Origin: Amoeboaphelidium protococcarum
Taxonomy: Eukaryota > Aphelidiomycota > Aphelidea
DNA length: 64,000 nucleotides
NCBI GenBank assembly: GCA_023515745.1
Contig: JALECJ010000256.1
Span: 124,001 to 188,000 of the forward strand
Direction: 5' to 3'
Shown piece by piece: positions 23,492 through 35,161 of this stretch (position 1 is its first letter; the number at the start of each line of letters is the position of its first letter). The position numbers were made by a program, and so were the translations under genes. The notes under the pieces are model-generated. The model was given only the letters and a program-made list of their open reading frames with translations. It had not been told where the DNA came from and did not search any database.

Positions 23492-24265
23492 ATGGGACTC
23501 TGCAAACATAGAAAAGTCACCAATTTATTCTGTTTTAAACATAAAAAGAATGTGTGCGAACTTTGCCTTGTGGAGGATGCAACTCATCAATATTGTGTGG
23601 TGAAAAGCTATCTGGAATGGTTGTAGGATAGCGATGCTGCAGATGGATGCAGGATATGTAATAAGCCATTTGCAGATGGGGATTCTGTTATTCGGCTCAC
23701 CTGCTTGGATGTTCTCCATCTTGACTGTTTGAACCAGGAGTTTAGTAAAATTTTGTCTTCCGACAATGTTGAGCATTTCAAATGTCCCTGCTGTCAAGCC
23801 GTTGCGGTTCCATCTCAAAATGCTGCTGGACCACTAGCGAATCAAGTCAAATGGATCTTGTACCACAGTCCTGGTGCTGAATGGTCGCGGTAGTTTATAA
23901 AGGATAGTCCTCCTCAGCCTGTATTCAGTTCGTCAAATGGTACGTAGTCGCGAGTTGTAGAGACTTCAATCTAGATGCCAAAGTCTTCATCCTCGCCATC
24001 CCTGAGCGCTGGTCTTTTGTCTGGGAGTCAATAGCAGATGGATGTGGATGATAGCAAGGTAAAATACAGGAAGCGACACAACTCTGTATCGTTAGAGTCT
24101 AATCCTATTGGCAGATATTTCATAATTGTCATGCTCTAATTCTAGGCACTGTATAGAAGGCGAAAGACTACTGTCATTGTGACTGTGCTGATCATTATAA
24201 GTTTTGTGGTACTATTTGTGAACAATGTGAAATATTAAAAGAAGCAAGAAGGCATTGCTAATTGA
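23492..24265 (+). CDS. ZFPL1: ZFPL1-like zinc-finger Golgi membrane protein
   Basis: 257 residues from ATG 23492 to TGA 24263-24265. The start [20 protein letters not shown] followed by [36 protein letters not shown] and FKCPCCQ reproduces the B-box-like and RING-like zinc fingers of ZFPL1. AGPLA is also conserved after the fingers. A C-terminal transmembrane segment at ~228-250 ([18 protein letters not shown]) fits the family's cis-Golgi tail-membrane topology, where it links to GM130. Three TAG/TAA codons fall at glutamines. The short C-terminus after the membrane segment is usual. Confidence 0.92.
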
Positions 24266-24315
24266 CAAGAATGCTCATATAATACAAAAATTAAAAATGT
24301 AAATCGATTAATATT

Positions 24316-25287
24316 TCAATATTTGATCACTTGAGCAGACTTATTATACTGAAATGCTTCCTTAAGTAATTGTAAACTTGATTTGAGAGGCACTATTGGT
24401 ACCTTTTCCGCCTGGAAATCTTTAAGTAAAGGCACATTCAAAGACCTTCCCACAACTCTAGCCATTCTAGGACTTTTATAAAGTGCACGATGCCACATAC
24501 TCTCAGTGAGCGCGTAGGTAGCCATAAATAACGCGTTCGCATAATAACTCTAAGCCATCAAAACACTCACCAAGCCAAAGGCCCCGTAAAACGTTTTTAT
24601 AACAGGGAGTGCTTCCTCTTGCATCTTGATTCTATTCAATAATTGTATATTATTCCACATTATCAAGGCCGATGCCGCGAAGTAAACAGGCGATCCTCCG
24701 ACTGATGTAAACGACACCAAGTCGGCAGCGTTCGCGTCTGACATCCACCTACAACCAGCGCTTATCACCAGGTTCGCAACAAAAGGAGTAGCCCATTGCA
24801 CAAGAGTATACGGCATTATAACTTTATTATAATCAGTTTCCATGCCGCTATTCTTAAGCACATGCTTTCTCTTGGGATCAGCTATCCATTGAGAGAATTT
24901 CAGTACGCGATCGGGAATGGTCAACTTGATCTTCTCACCCGATTAGGCATACTAAGACATTTTATACCAAGAATCGTAGTCGTGATATCTATTGATAGCT
25001 CCATGATACTTTCTAGCTCCCAGTAATACAGGCAGAGAAGCGATACACAGTCCGGCTCCACCAATTAAAAGTGATGAAGAATTCAACAGCGGTCCCATCT
25101 CAGCGAGGCTTTACGCGACTGCTCCATATGACGATTACATTTCTGCACTGACGGATGCCTGCATATTTGTGATAGTATTTTGGAATGAAGACGCAATATC
25201 ATTGAGCACAGACTAAGGACCATTCGTCGACTAGAACCGCTTTTAAACGCGAAAAATTCTGTTTATATTACCACTAGACTTTATCAT
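24316..25287 (-). CDS. Mitochondrial inner-membrane insertase, COX18/OXA1-like
   Basis: 323 residues from ATG 25287 to TGA 24316-24318. It starts with MIKSSGNINRIFRVQKRFQS, a clear mitochondrial presequence with an R-F-Q-S processing context. Hydrophobic segments lie at ~76-98, ~165-185, ~205-225 and ~245-275. The layout follows COX18/OXA1 proteins: a first membrane span, a soluble loop, then a cluster of spans. The C-terminus after the last span, WHRALYKSPRMARVVGRSLNVP, resembles the ...Q.LLLRSP.FR..L.IP end of that family. The presequence and membrane nature are seen directly; the family assignment is inference from weak similarity. Confidence 0.5.
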
Positions 25288-25411
25288 CACTGTGCGCACT
25301 TTTCGCTTTTCGTATTTGATCAAAATTTGGAAGAGGGCGAAAATCTTTACCATGAAAAGGAAAGCAAAATGAGCTATATGTAAAGTCTAATTTATCAATC
25401 AAACTGCACTA

Positions 25412-26215
25412 TCAATCCAAGTACCCAACTTGTGCTACTTCTTCCATAATCGAGTTGCTTTCAATGCGGCCAATGCGAAGATTTTCGGTAGATTATGAAA
25501 ACTGAGTCACCTACTCAGCACCATCAACGATGACATCCTTTCCGGATATATCATCACGCGTCAGAACTAACCGTCTCACCTCTCCATTGAGAAAACCATT
25601 CAACTACCTACCACGCTTAGTCCACAAGTCATGTCCGACGAGGTATCTCAAAAATCCATTATGAGTGCATACAGTGATCACTCGCTCAGGTCGATCAAAC
25701 AGCATTTGTAAGACTTTCTGAGCTCTCAGCTACAGCTACGGAACTTCAGCATCAACACTCTGTTTCATGTACCAATTCAATGGAAGAGCATTAATTTAAT
25801 CCTCCATAGACGGAAATTCGCCGCGCAAATCCTCAGATGCACTTCCAGTATCACAGGGCACATTCCCAGTCTCTTGCAAATCAGCCCACAATTCAAACTT
25901 GCAAGCTGACCACAATATCATACGACCAAAAGCATTCTGCACAGTCTGCAGGCATCTTCTAAGAGGAGACGAGACAATCAACTGAACATTGGCGAGTTCA
26001 TCCACTGAAAACGATTACTTGATGGAATTTAGAGATTAAGAAACTCCCTTCTCCGTTAATCGAGGATCAGGTATAGAGAAATCAAACGGCGCCACATTGT
26101 GCATGGCCTGAGCATGCCGCACAAAATAGATGACTTTAGCCTTGGAATCATCTAGCTGATATGTGGATGAATTCATCCCAGTGCCTTTCAACTAGTGATG
26201 TTTACTCAGTGACAT
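25412..26215 (-). CDS. Histidine phosphatase (phosphoglycerate-mutase superfamily)
   Basis: 267 residues from ATG 26215 to TGA 25412-25414. The catalytic RH motif is IYFVRHAQAMHNV (residues ~35-47). Then come LTEKGVSQSL, the LIVSSPLRRCLQT arginine motif, and the second catalytic histidine in VITVCTHNGFLRYLVG. The order and spacing (~150 residues between histidines) fit branch 1, close to fungal YDR051c/PMU1-like and plant phosphoglycerate-mutase-like proteins. The substrate is unknown; a small phospho-metabolite or protein phosphatase is possible. No signal peptide. Confidence 0.88.
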
Positions 26216-26708
26216 TTTCTTTTAATCTCTATTTTGATTGCCATAAGAAGAATCCACGTTGGCAACGACTCTTCCCATCTTAAATAAAGCTATTGATGTA
26301 GAGGATTATTGATCTGATATTATTTAGTAAAATTTAGTAATAGAAATACAAAAGATGCTACAATGTTGTGTTAAAATGGTTGATGTAACTGAAAACTATA
26401 GGCCCCTAAACATCATGTCGTGAAAAGCCACTTTGTCAATAAACGTGATATGACATAGAGCGGAGTTTACTTAGGATAGAAAAAAGCCTATCCAAAGAAT
26501 GGGAATTAGTAGTTATTCATTATGTATCAATCTTTAAAATTCTAACATTGTGTTGTACATCGAAATAGATAATATCGTGAAAGGTATTCAGGAAATCTAT
26601 TATCTCGGAACACGGCGCGTGAAACCAGCTAAGGTTGATCGCTGCTAATCCGAACAATAAAAACGCTCAAAATCAATTGATGACTTCTTTCTTCATTAAT
26701 CAAAACCT

Positions 26709-26766
26709 GTCCTCCTCGAGTCGTTAGGTATTCGATACTCATGAATATCTAACGCTTAAGGAGGAC
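26709..26766. repeat. Interrupted inverted repeat (hairpin)
   Basis: Left arm GTCCTCC plus CGTTAGGTATTC pairs with right arm GAATATCTAACG plus GGAGGAC around a 9-base loop. The 7-bp outer stem is perfect, the 12-bp inner stem has one mismatch, and a 5-6 base internal bulge separates them. The sequence AACCTGTCCTCC at the left edge recurs at 26816-26827. Confidence 0.8.
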
Positions 26767-27009
26767 TAGATCAACAGCGGAATTTAACTCTCTACGTTCA
26801 CAATTGGCATAGAGAACCTGTCCTCCGCGATATACAAATATATGTGGTCATTTTTCGAATCACTCGCAGTGCTCAGCACGAAGAGCTTTTCTATTTTTTT
26901 CTGATTTTAGTATATCCAACCTGCGTCGTCTCTCCCGTCGAATTGACACAGTAGAGGGGCTATAACGCGTTAACATTTCGAAAAATTTCATTCTACAGTA
27001 CGTACTAAG

Positions 27010-28256
27010 CAAGGATTACAGAAAATAGTTGTTCTAAAATTAACTAGATAGTAAAAACTCTCTCGCGAACTTGACAAGAAACTATGTATCGATACACTAG
27101 CAACTTAGGACATAGTATTTTGATCCGAATTTGTAGAATTTTCTTAGTAAAGAATGTACTGTAGGGCTGGCAATTGGATCTTAAACTAGCCAGACTGATT
27201 ACCATTCATTCTCAACTTGATGGCGTGTACAGAGCAAAATGTCACCGGCTGATTACAATACGATTCAATTAAATTACGCGGCAAGATATTCACAGGAACC
27301 GCCGTGTAAACTGCATGATACTGTAAAATCAACTTATCAAATCCATTAGCTACCAGCTTACAGTAAATAACAGGGATAGAGCTGAGCATTTAAAGAGCTG
27401 ATCGATTAGTGCTTCATTGGCGAAGATTGTCGATACAAGCATACTTCTCAAATTGAATCACAATGGCGATTAATAACTCGAATGATGCGCTTTAGTACTC
27501 ACAAGATAGCAGGATATTAGGATGTAACCCTGCAGTATACTGTACTATTACCTTCAGCTTCAACCGCTATTAAGTAGATTTTCCAAGACTCGGGGAAAAA
27601 AGAGTGTATTAGGATTATACTTAGCCAACTTGCAGTCCCCAGCACTTCAAACTACGCGCCTAACTTAACAGCAAAGAGACTACACGACCCATAGATATTG
27701 ATGTAAATACCAAAGCAGAGCCATATTTTCCCTGATCATCAACGGCGTTTATTTCAGCGCTTGTAGGTAGATGTAGAGTTGAAGGACAGCGACCAAGAGA
27801 ATATATAGACGTGCAGAGTTGATCATTATATAACAGATATCAACGATAATGAAGCCTATAATCTACCCACATGTAAATAGCCCGCTATTCAATTACTCTG
27901 GTAGACAGTTTGTAACAGCTTAGCTCTGAACAGGGCGGAATGATCAGACAATATATATAAGAAAGTTTAAGACTGCGGCACAAGATTAAAGACTTACAGC
28001 AGATGCGCAAAGCTATAAGCACAGATTCCGTGCGCAACAGTCTGGTAGGCGGTGAAAATCTGTTGTAGTTCCTAATTCGCTCAATATTGTGAGAAATATC
28101 GTGAGTAAAATAAAAAAAATGTCCATCAGATAACTTAAGTGAACCTTTAGGTGTGTGTGTGTTGTCGGCCCACTTAATGTCATTGCAGTGCGCACACATC
28201 ATTCTATCCGCACGATTAGAATGCAGGCGACTACTCGACTCAATATATCTCTTCAT
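27010..28256 (-). pseudogene. Possible decayed or multi-exon gene, unrecognised
   Basis: From ATG 28256 one minus-strand frame continues for ~415 codons with only two TGA codons (at 27840-27842 and near 27450). The second could fall inside a 63-nt GTATGC...CTCAG intron that keeps frame; the first has no good intron around it. Residues ~40-60 (LKLSDGHFFYFTHDISHNIE) vaguely resemble the FYFSYDxDLT segment of SAC phosphoinositide phosphatases. Nothing else in the frame supports that. It could be a pseudogene, a gene with unseen exons, or chance in a one-stop code. Confidence 0.25.
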
Positions 28257-28469
28257 GCAGACATTTTTAGTTGTGATGAGAAAAGAAAGATGGGCGTTAA
28301 GGTTCGCTCTTTAACGCGTCGCGTCCGACTTTCCTTCACCACAATAAGGGACTTAACGCGCGTATATTTTGACTCATTTTCATTCCCCCGTATTAAGTTA
28401 GTCTTACCCAGTAGTTACCTGTCCTAAATTTACTCCGTTATCTTCATAATCAACAATCAACTAATTATT

Positions 28470-29255
28470 ATGTTGGCGAGAATTTCGTAGAGAATGGTTA
28501 CCAGACGTATCGTTAATCCATCTCACGTGAGACTATCATCAGCTACACAAATGGCGCGTCTGAGCATATCCGCTAGACGTGCATTTCCTCAAGATGATAC
28601 TGATGCCGTGGAGGACTCTCGCTCATTGTCAGAGGTGTTGAAGGACGAGTTGGCTCATGAGAAATAGGACCTGACCGAGAGTTATGAGGGTGATCATACC
28701 AAGTTGACCAAAGAGATTCAGTAATATCTGAAGAAGAATGACTGGAAGTTGTAGAATGACGTTGGTTCCCCGTTCGTTTACTTGTCCAAGACTGTGGACA
28801 ATCAGGACATCAAGGTGAAGGTCAATTGCTACGTATCCTACAATGCTGACGAGGAGGAAGACGTTAGTGCTGTGGATGAGGATCAGGATGAAGAGTTTGA
28901 AAGTGAAGACTATTCCGAGGTTCAGATGACGATTGATTTGACCAAGAAGAATACCAATGGCCTGATGCGCTTCGAAGTTACTTTGAACGACTCTCAAGAT
29001 TACTTTTTGAATGATATCAAGTTTTATGCTGACAAGAAGATTGCCGATAATACTGCGGAGGAGGAGAAGACTTATTTGGGCCCAGATTATAATGAACTAG
29101 ATTTTGATGTTCAGGACAAGTTTGCACTGCACCTGAGTGATCTGGGTTTCGACAAGGAGTTGGCAGAGATTGTCTTAGACTTGGCCTTCTGGAAGAACGA
29201 TAATGAATATTACTCCTGGTTGGAGAATGTTAGCGCTTGGGTCGCTGAGAAGTGA
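28470..29255 (+). CDS. MAM33: MAM33/p32 (C1QBP-like) mitochondrial matrix protein
   Basis: 261 residues from ATG 28470 to TGA 29253-29255. The N-terminus (MLARISQRMVTRRIVNPSHVRL) is a mitochondrial presequence with many Arg and no acids. The mature part has the MAM33/p32 plan: an N-terminal helix, acidic loops (EDVSAVDEDQDEEFESEDYSE), beta strands (IKVKVNCYV, MRFEVTLN) and a C-terminal ...DLAFWKNDNEYYSWLENVSAWV that matches the family end. The protein forms an acidic trimeric ring in the mitochondrial matrix linked to ribosomes and oxidative phosphorylation. An in-frame ATG at 28494 is the alternative start. Confidence 0.92.
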
Positions 29256-29351
29256 TTCAAAATCTTTGTTGTAATTACGAGATACCAGATATATAAATGG
29301 CGCATAATCATAATTTAATTCTTCTTCATTTTATAACGATTCACGTAAAGT

Positions 29352-29882
29352 TCAAATGTCCCTTTTGAACAGCAAAATGTGAGGTTCAGGCTTGTGCAGT
29401 TCGTAGTGGATCCATCCAAGACTTTACTGTATACCCAGACTTCTCCACTCTTCTTCTGATAATAAGCGGTCTTTAAAGTGATCGTCAATGTAGTGATTAT
29501 AATACTCCTTTGGCAAGATTACATGGCGATACTCAAACTCAGAGTCTCGATATCTCTCGGAATAGTATATGCTACTGACAAACTTTTTAATTTAAGCCTT
29601 TGTTGCCGGGGACAGACTACTATTAGTGTCACTTTACTCTTGATGCTACTTCTCGCAGTCTTCATATTATTATTCTTCTTCTTAGTCATCATCTGCAGCG
29701 AGTGACTCTTCCACATCCTCAATGTCCACACTCTCGGTAGTCTGCAATGATATCTCTTGATCTTCAGACACCTGCGCACTGTCCACAGAGGTTGAAACTT
29801 GTTACGAAGAGGCAAAACTGACCGTATCAGACTTCGAGTATGTGCTCTAACTCTTGATTTCCAGATTCTATTTAACAGTCAT
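29352..29882 (-). CDS. CKS1: CKS1 cyclin-dependent kinase subunit with acidic extension
   Basis: 176 residues from ATG 29882 to TGA 29352-29354. Residues ~97-176 are a canonical CKS domain: [41 protein letters not shown] and the HKPEPHILLFKR end. TAA supplies the second Gln of IQQS. CKS proteins bind CDK1 and phosphorylated substrates in the cell cycle. About 95 residues of Gln/Glu/Asp/Ser-rich sequence precede the domain, unlike the 80-residue animal proteins. Fungal CKS proteins also vary at the ends. Confidence 0.94.
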
Positions 29883-30247
29883 CTTTCTTATTATTATTAA
29901 ATGTCTTTAACACTTGAACAGAATACAAACTCGACGTCCACAATTATCTATTGGTTATGTAAAGTAAAGAGAGTGTAAAAGTGTAAGAGAAAGAAATATA
30001 AATGTGAAACGGCACAAAATGCAGGACACGTTGATAAAATAGTGAAATGAACCGAATCTGAAACAAAGGCGAGGAGCGTCGCGTCAACCATTTTAAAACA
30101 ATGATCGTGATTGTTTCAAAACAATTGGGAATTTTGAGTATTGTCAGTGTTCGCATCCCCTTGTTCTTCTCTCTCACACACGGCTCTTTTCATTGTCAAT
30201 CAATATCACACATTCAAGTTATCAAGAGTTTATAGCGAGCGAGCGAT
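29883..30247. other. Bidirectional promoter region
   Basis: 365 bases between divergent CKS1 and tetraspanin starts. Nothing else seen. Confidence 0.55.
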
Positions 30248-31580
30248 ATGGGTCTCGTAAGTATCTTCGCTGTACTGCATGCAATTATAGCCTTAGCGCT
30301 CATCACGCTGGCCATCGTGCTCATGACATGGACCGGGCGGGTTCCTCAGATCTACACTCAAGGAATGCCAAACTCATATGATAGCTACTTTCTTCGCATA
30401 GATTCTGTCATAGTTGGTAAGTATACAATCTTACTTTCTAATCCATATCGATTACTAATCACGGTTTGTAGTGATTCTAATTTTATTTCCTATTCAGATG
30501 CTTGCTGCTCTGTGTGGTTTCATGTCATCCTCAGCTCTCGACTCTATCGTGAGTGAAAACTACTTCAAACAAATGACAGTCAACTGGTCAAAGAAGAACA
30601 CTGCATTAATGACTCTATACACCATGAACGTGCTTTGTTTCTCTCTGGCAGTCACTTATTTTACTGGCGCCTCTATTCTGATGCATCAATCGGTTACGGT
30701 CAGTAGATGGGACGGTACCTATCTGCCGCCGAACAACGTGAGAACCATATCGAACTCGCTATGGGACTCTGTATCAAGCATCTAAATAAGTCGTATCTAG
30801 GATGAGCTCAAATGTTGTGGCTTCTTTTGGCGAGGCGATAGAGCTACTGACTCTGCTCACTGTCCAACCACGTCTACACCTGGATGGAGCAATGTTAATG
30901 TCACAGGTAAGGACGGCAACTTGGTCAATATCAGAGGATGTTGGGATGTTGTCTCATAATACATGGGAGCAGGTAAGTCACTAGGCAATTGGACTGTTTA
31001 TGCAACACCATAAAATGCAAACTCTGTCTACTATGAAGATTATCCCAACACCACTATTGCAGTTACGCGTCAGCCGGGCCAAAAATCTTTTATTGTCCAG
31101 CAGCGGCATACGAGTCCATTACAGAATCTGTACTTGTTCTTGCTGATATATGGCCTGGGAATCATCAATCTGGCGACAGTGGGATATATTCTTGCTGCAG
31201 TGGGGCTCTTTTCATCTATGGGCGGCAAGAAGAAGCCAACTGACCAAGAGATCCGCGAAGATGCATTATTTTACTCTAACAACAAGCAGCAGGCTTATCT
31301 GTTTGGTCCTCAGACGTACGTGGCTCAGCGATCAGTTCCCAAGTCTCACACCCTGCCACCGCCATCCAGAAGTAAATAGCAATCGAGGCCTTCATTCGTC
31401 CAAATGAATGATTTGTTCCTCACTGATGATGGCAGCTTTGTAAATTACGACAATGAACTAGAGCAAAAGACGTCCACAATGGTGAGCCAACGAGGCTAGA
31501 CATCAACTGCTAGAAAGCCAGTGAGCTATGATCGTCGAGACTCACTGCCATTGTCGCGCTATGAACTGCCCAACTATTGA
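30248..31580 (+). CDS. Tetraspanin family membrane protein, two exons
   Basis: Exons 30248-30416 and 30472-31580 are joined over a 55-nt intron (425 residues). There are four transmembrane segments: TM1 at the N-terminus (ALITLAIVLMTW), TM2 right after the splice (VILILFPIQMLAALCGFM), TM3 (LCFSLAVTYFTGASIL) and TM4 (LYLFLLIYGLGIINLATVGYIL). The large extracellular loop carries the hallmark LKCCGFFW plus further cysteines and N-glycosylation sites. The cytosolic tail of ~140 residues is longer than usual, with KK and Ser/Arg-rich stretches. Tetraspanins organise membrane microdomains; fungi use Pls1-type members in infection structures. Confidence 0.8.
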
Positions 31581-31699
31581 ACCACTCATTTTGTAAATAG
31601 TATCCATGATGAATCCTTTTTGTAATTTATATTTATCATTTCAAGTGTTTGAATTCTATGGCTATTTCTCTTCATTTTTGATCATCGCATAGTGAAAAG

Positions 31700-33845
31700 A
31701 TGATCTAATTTGGGAGATTTTCGAGCTTAACCACCAGGTCAGTGGTGTCGACTCATAGGACACCATTTAGATGTCTTGGATCAAAGTAGATATAAAGTCT
31801 AAGTACTCGTGGTTATGGTGCACATTGCCTTCCGTCATTGTGCAATTTGGATATGACTCGCATTGAAGCATTCTAAATTGGTGAGCGCCCTTAGGCTTTC
31901 TAGGCGAAAATCACCTCTTCAATCTCTAGTAACCATAAATATGACGGTAAAAGTGGCCTTATAATTCCTTCAATAGTAGAGAAAGTATCAACAACAACAA
32001 CTAGAGATAGTAATTGGACAGAGTTTTGGAAACTATTGCGGAGCGAATGGTTATTAGTGGGTGGGGCCGTGTTGATAGCGATCGTGACTGCTACTGTTAA
32101 CGTTTGGATTCCCGTGTAAATTGGTGGGATAGTGTCGCTGATTTAATAATTTCTGCGGCAGGGACAAGTAGCAGCCGTGTTATGGAAATAGTTTATAATT
32201 GATGTTAGATATCCGGTTCTCAAGTTGTTCAGTCTATTCGCTGCGTAAGGAGTTTTGACGTTTGGGTACATTGCTTTAGTCTCTATGCTTGGAGAGAGGT
32301 TAGCGTCAAGATTAAAGGCATCTCTATATCAATCTCTCATTTCTATGGATATATCGACTTTTGACTCGGTCCCTGTCTAGCAATTTATCTAAATTCTGTA
32401 ACAGGACGTTCAAGACTTTAAGCATGCGTTCAAACTGTTAATTAGCCAAGGATTGAAGAATAGCATTTAGTTGACAGCTAATATAGTAAAGCTGTGGACC
32501 ATATCTTATTCCCTCAGTACTCAAGTATTTGCTCTTCTTGGTTCTGGCTGGCTTATTTTGTCATTTTATGGTTCGTACCTAAGACGATTAGGTAGGAAAT
32601 GTAAAGATGAAGAAGCTCGCAGTGTCACCGTGGCCAATGAAGCTTTATCCAATATTAGAACTGTGCGTTCGTTCGCTAATGAAGAGTTTGAGATGCAAAA
32701 GTACGCCGACTCTTTGAATTCTGTATAGTTATATAATGAACTGCTTGGCCTCAATATTGGCGTGTTTCAAGGCATTATCCACTTTGGTATTGGATTTGTG
32801 GTGCTTTCCGTATTGCACAATGGCGGAGTTGCTGTAGTTGCAGACGAAATGACGGCTGGTGATCTAATGTCTTACCTTCTGTCCATTCAAGACGCGTAAA
32901 AGACTCTTAATTCTCTCAGTCTGCTTTTGGCTTAAAGTATGAAGGCGTCTGGTTGCTTCCAGTCCATCGTTGAGACTATTCAGAATCAGCCAACTATACC
33001 GATCAGGGGCGGTAAAGTGTTGTAGGATATTCAAGGTTCAATAGAGTTCTAAGACGTATCCTTCCATTATCCTAGCCGACCAGACTCACAAGTTCTCAGA
33101 AACTTTAATTTATCCGTGAGGCCCGGTGAAATTGTTGGAATCTGTGGTCAGAGTGGCATTGGGAAGTCTACCATCTCTGCACTAGTTGAACGGTTCTATG
33201 ATTCCACCGATGGTCAGGTGCTGATTGATGGACAGAGTATCCAAGACATTGACCCACTATCTTTGCGTCAGTCTATGGGATATATTAACCAAGAGCCTTC
33301 GCTATTCAGTGGGACTATTCTGGACAATGTCAGGTATGGAGATCAAAATGCGTCCATAGATGATGTCAAAGATGCTTGCAAGTAGGCTAATGCACATGAC
33401 TTTATAATGTCATTTCCGGATGAATATGAGACTATTGTTGGTGAGCGCGGAGTCGCTCTATCAGGCGGTCAGGTAAGTTTCTTTTCAGTGTATCACTCGA
33501 TAATTTGTATTTATACCATTTGTTATAGTGTAGAAGTAACGCATTGCAATAGCGAGAGCCTTGATCAAACATCCGAGAGTTTTAATCCTTGATGAGGCCA
33601 CGTCAGCTCTTGATTCAACAAGTGAACAGATTGTATAGAAGGCGTTGGATCGCGTGATGAATGGTAAGACTGTACTGATTGTCGCCCATAGACTGAGCAC
33701 ACTTCGGAAAGCAGATCGAATCATAGTGATGGGCAAGGGTGGTGTTATTTTGGAGTCTGGATCTTTTGAGGAATTATTTAGTAAACGCGGCGAATTTTAC
33801 AAGATGTACAGCCACTAGCACTCTCAAGATTCCGAAGAATAGTGA
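31700..33845 (+). CDS. Mitochondrial ABC half-transporter (ABCB10/MDL-like), two exons
   Basis: Exons 31700-33472 and 33534-33845 with a 61-nt intron (694 residues). The start [20 protein letters not shown] is a mitochondrial presequence. A six-helix TMD (ABC exporter type [19 protein letters not shown] signature) spans ~110-400. The NBD from ~445 has Walker [11 protein letters not shown]-loop [13 protein letters not shown], signature LSGGQKQR (its second Gln is TAA, right after the intron), Walker [13 protein letters not shown] and H-loop IVAHRLST. It is likely an inner-membrane exporter of the ABCB10/MDL class; a TAP/ABCB8-like relative is possible. The intron splits LSGGQ from KQR. Confidence 0.9.
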
Positions 33846-34168
33846 TAATATGAATTTATCAGCTCACATTTTGTTTAGGTTGTTCTCCAGAAGTAGATCA
33901 ATGAGACATGATGATGATGACTCAGCTTTCGGGCTGTCAATCTCATAGTGTTAATCATTCATGTGTTTCTCCGTTGTTTTTCATTCATTTTTTGTCCACT
34001 TGCGCCCGAAACAATAGTCGAGTACAGTGATCATTTGTGTTGATTTTTGTTACCTTGTTTTTACTCAGGGAATTAACGCACTGTACTTGTATCACGCTAT
34101 AAATTTAGACTGAATTTTACTCACTAAGAATTTTAATCCGCCTAGGCTATTTGTGATAATAATAGAAC
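33846..34168. other. Intergenic
   Basis: 323 AT-rich bases, no feature seen apart from the presumed PTC1 promoter. Confidence 0.55.
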
Positions 34169-35161
34169 ATGCTAAGTGCTGCAAAAGATTTTAGAGTCGG
34201 CGTCGCTGAGGATATGAATCGCCGTTGTAGACGAACAATGGAAGACAGTCATAGCTTCGTATATGATTTTGGCGGGGTGGAGGGTGACGGTTACTTTGCC
34301 ATATTTGACGGACATGCTGGAGCCGCCGCCGCTGAGTGGTGCGGCAATAATCTACATGACCACCTGAAAGGCAATCTTGATGTACTCCAGGATGCTCCAG
34401 TGCAAGAGGTTTTGTTTCGAACTTTTGTCAGCACGGACGATCACTTTCGCGGTGAGAGCCGTCAAGGATCATTGGACTCTGGATGCACTGCGGTGGTATC
34501 ATATCTTCGGACAGAGAAGAATGTTGTTGGATCCGAAAAGGTATACGTTCTCTCTTGATATTTATTTGTGATGAGTTGGTTGTAATGATGATAATTGCGA
34601 ATACTGTAGAGGGTTTTGTACGTGGCCAATGTTGGAGATGCAAGATGTGTGTTGGGGCGCAATGGCAAAGCATTGAGGTTGACTTATGATCACAAAGGCA
34701 GTGATCCTCAAGAAATGAAGCGAATAATTGACGTTGGTGGATTTATAATGAACAATCGAGTTAACGGTATGGTTGTAGTTATGATTATGAACACGATTCT
34801 GATTATGTGATATTTAACTCAAATTGTAGGATGTCTGGCTGTTACTAGAGCATTGGGTGATGCATCGATGAAAGATTTGGTCACTTCTGCACCGTATACT
34901 GCGCAGGTTGCATTGAGTAGTACCGATGTTTTTATGGTCCTGGCGTGTGATGGTCTGTGGGATGTTATGACCGATTAAGAAGTGGTGGAGTTTGTATAAA
35001 AATTCTTTGCGGATTACAAGACATCCGTAGAATCAGCAGAGGATTAGCGATAAGACGTTCAGCTTTGTGCAGAAGCGTTAATGAAACACGCTCTAGCCAA
35101 CGATTGCACAGACAACATCTCCTGTATGGTGGTTAAATTCTGTGATGATCGCACTCAATGA
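34169..35161 (+). CDS. PTC1: PTC1-type protein phosphatase 2C, three exons
   Basis: Exons 34169-34540, 34610-34766 and 34830-35161 (286 residues) with introns of 69 and 63 nt. PP2C motifs: [20 protein letters not shown] (close to Ptc1), [10 protein letters not shown] with metal-binding Asp, [68 protein letters not shown] and [11 protein letters not shown]. It is a Mg/Mn-dependent Ser/Thr phosphatase that in fungi down-regulates stress MAP kinases. Length is close to yeast Ptc1 (281). No transmembrane or extra domains. Confidence 0.94.

Larger units (their letters stand above)
26216..28469. other. Gene-poor region with inverted repeat and a possible decayed frame
   Basis: 2.25 kb with no confidently supported gene. 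It holds an inverted repeat at 26709-26766 and a long minus-strand frame (about 28256 to 27010) interrupted by two TGAs (see findings). Part of the right end is the MAM33 promoter. Confidence 0.5.

Noticed and set aside
26216-28469. CRISPR array or other tandem repeat
   Set aside because: The two AACCTGTCCTCC copies and the hairpin do not form a regular repeat-spacer pattern.
30472-30502. Acceptor CAG just before the second ATG (about 30498) for the tetraspanin intron
   Set aside because: It puts exon 2 out of frame; the TGTAG acceptor at 30469-30471 keeps frame and restores TM2.
31771-31773. ATG 31771 as start of the ABC transporter
   Set aside because: It is out of frame with the TMD; ATG 31700 is in frame and gives a mitochondrial presequence.
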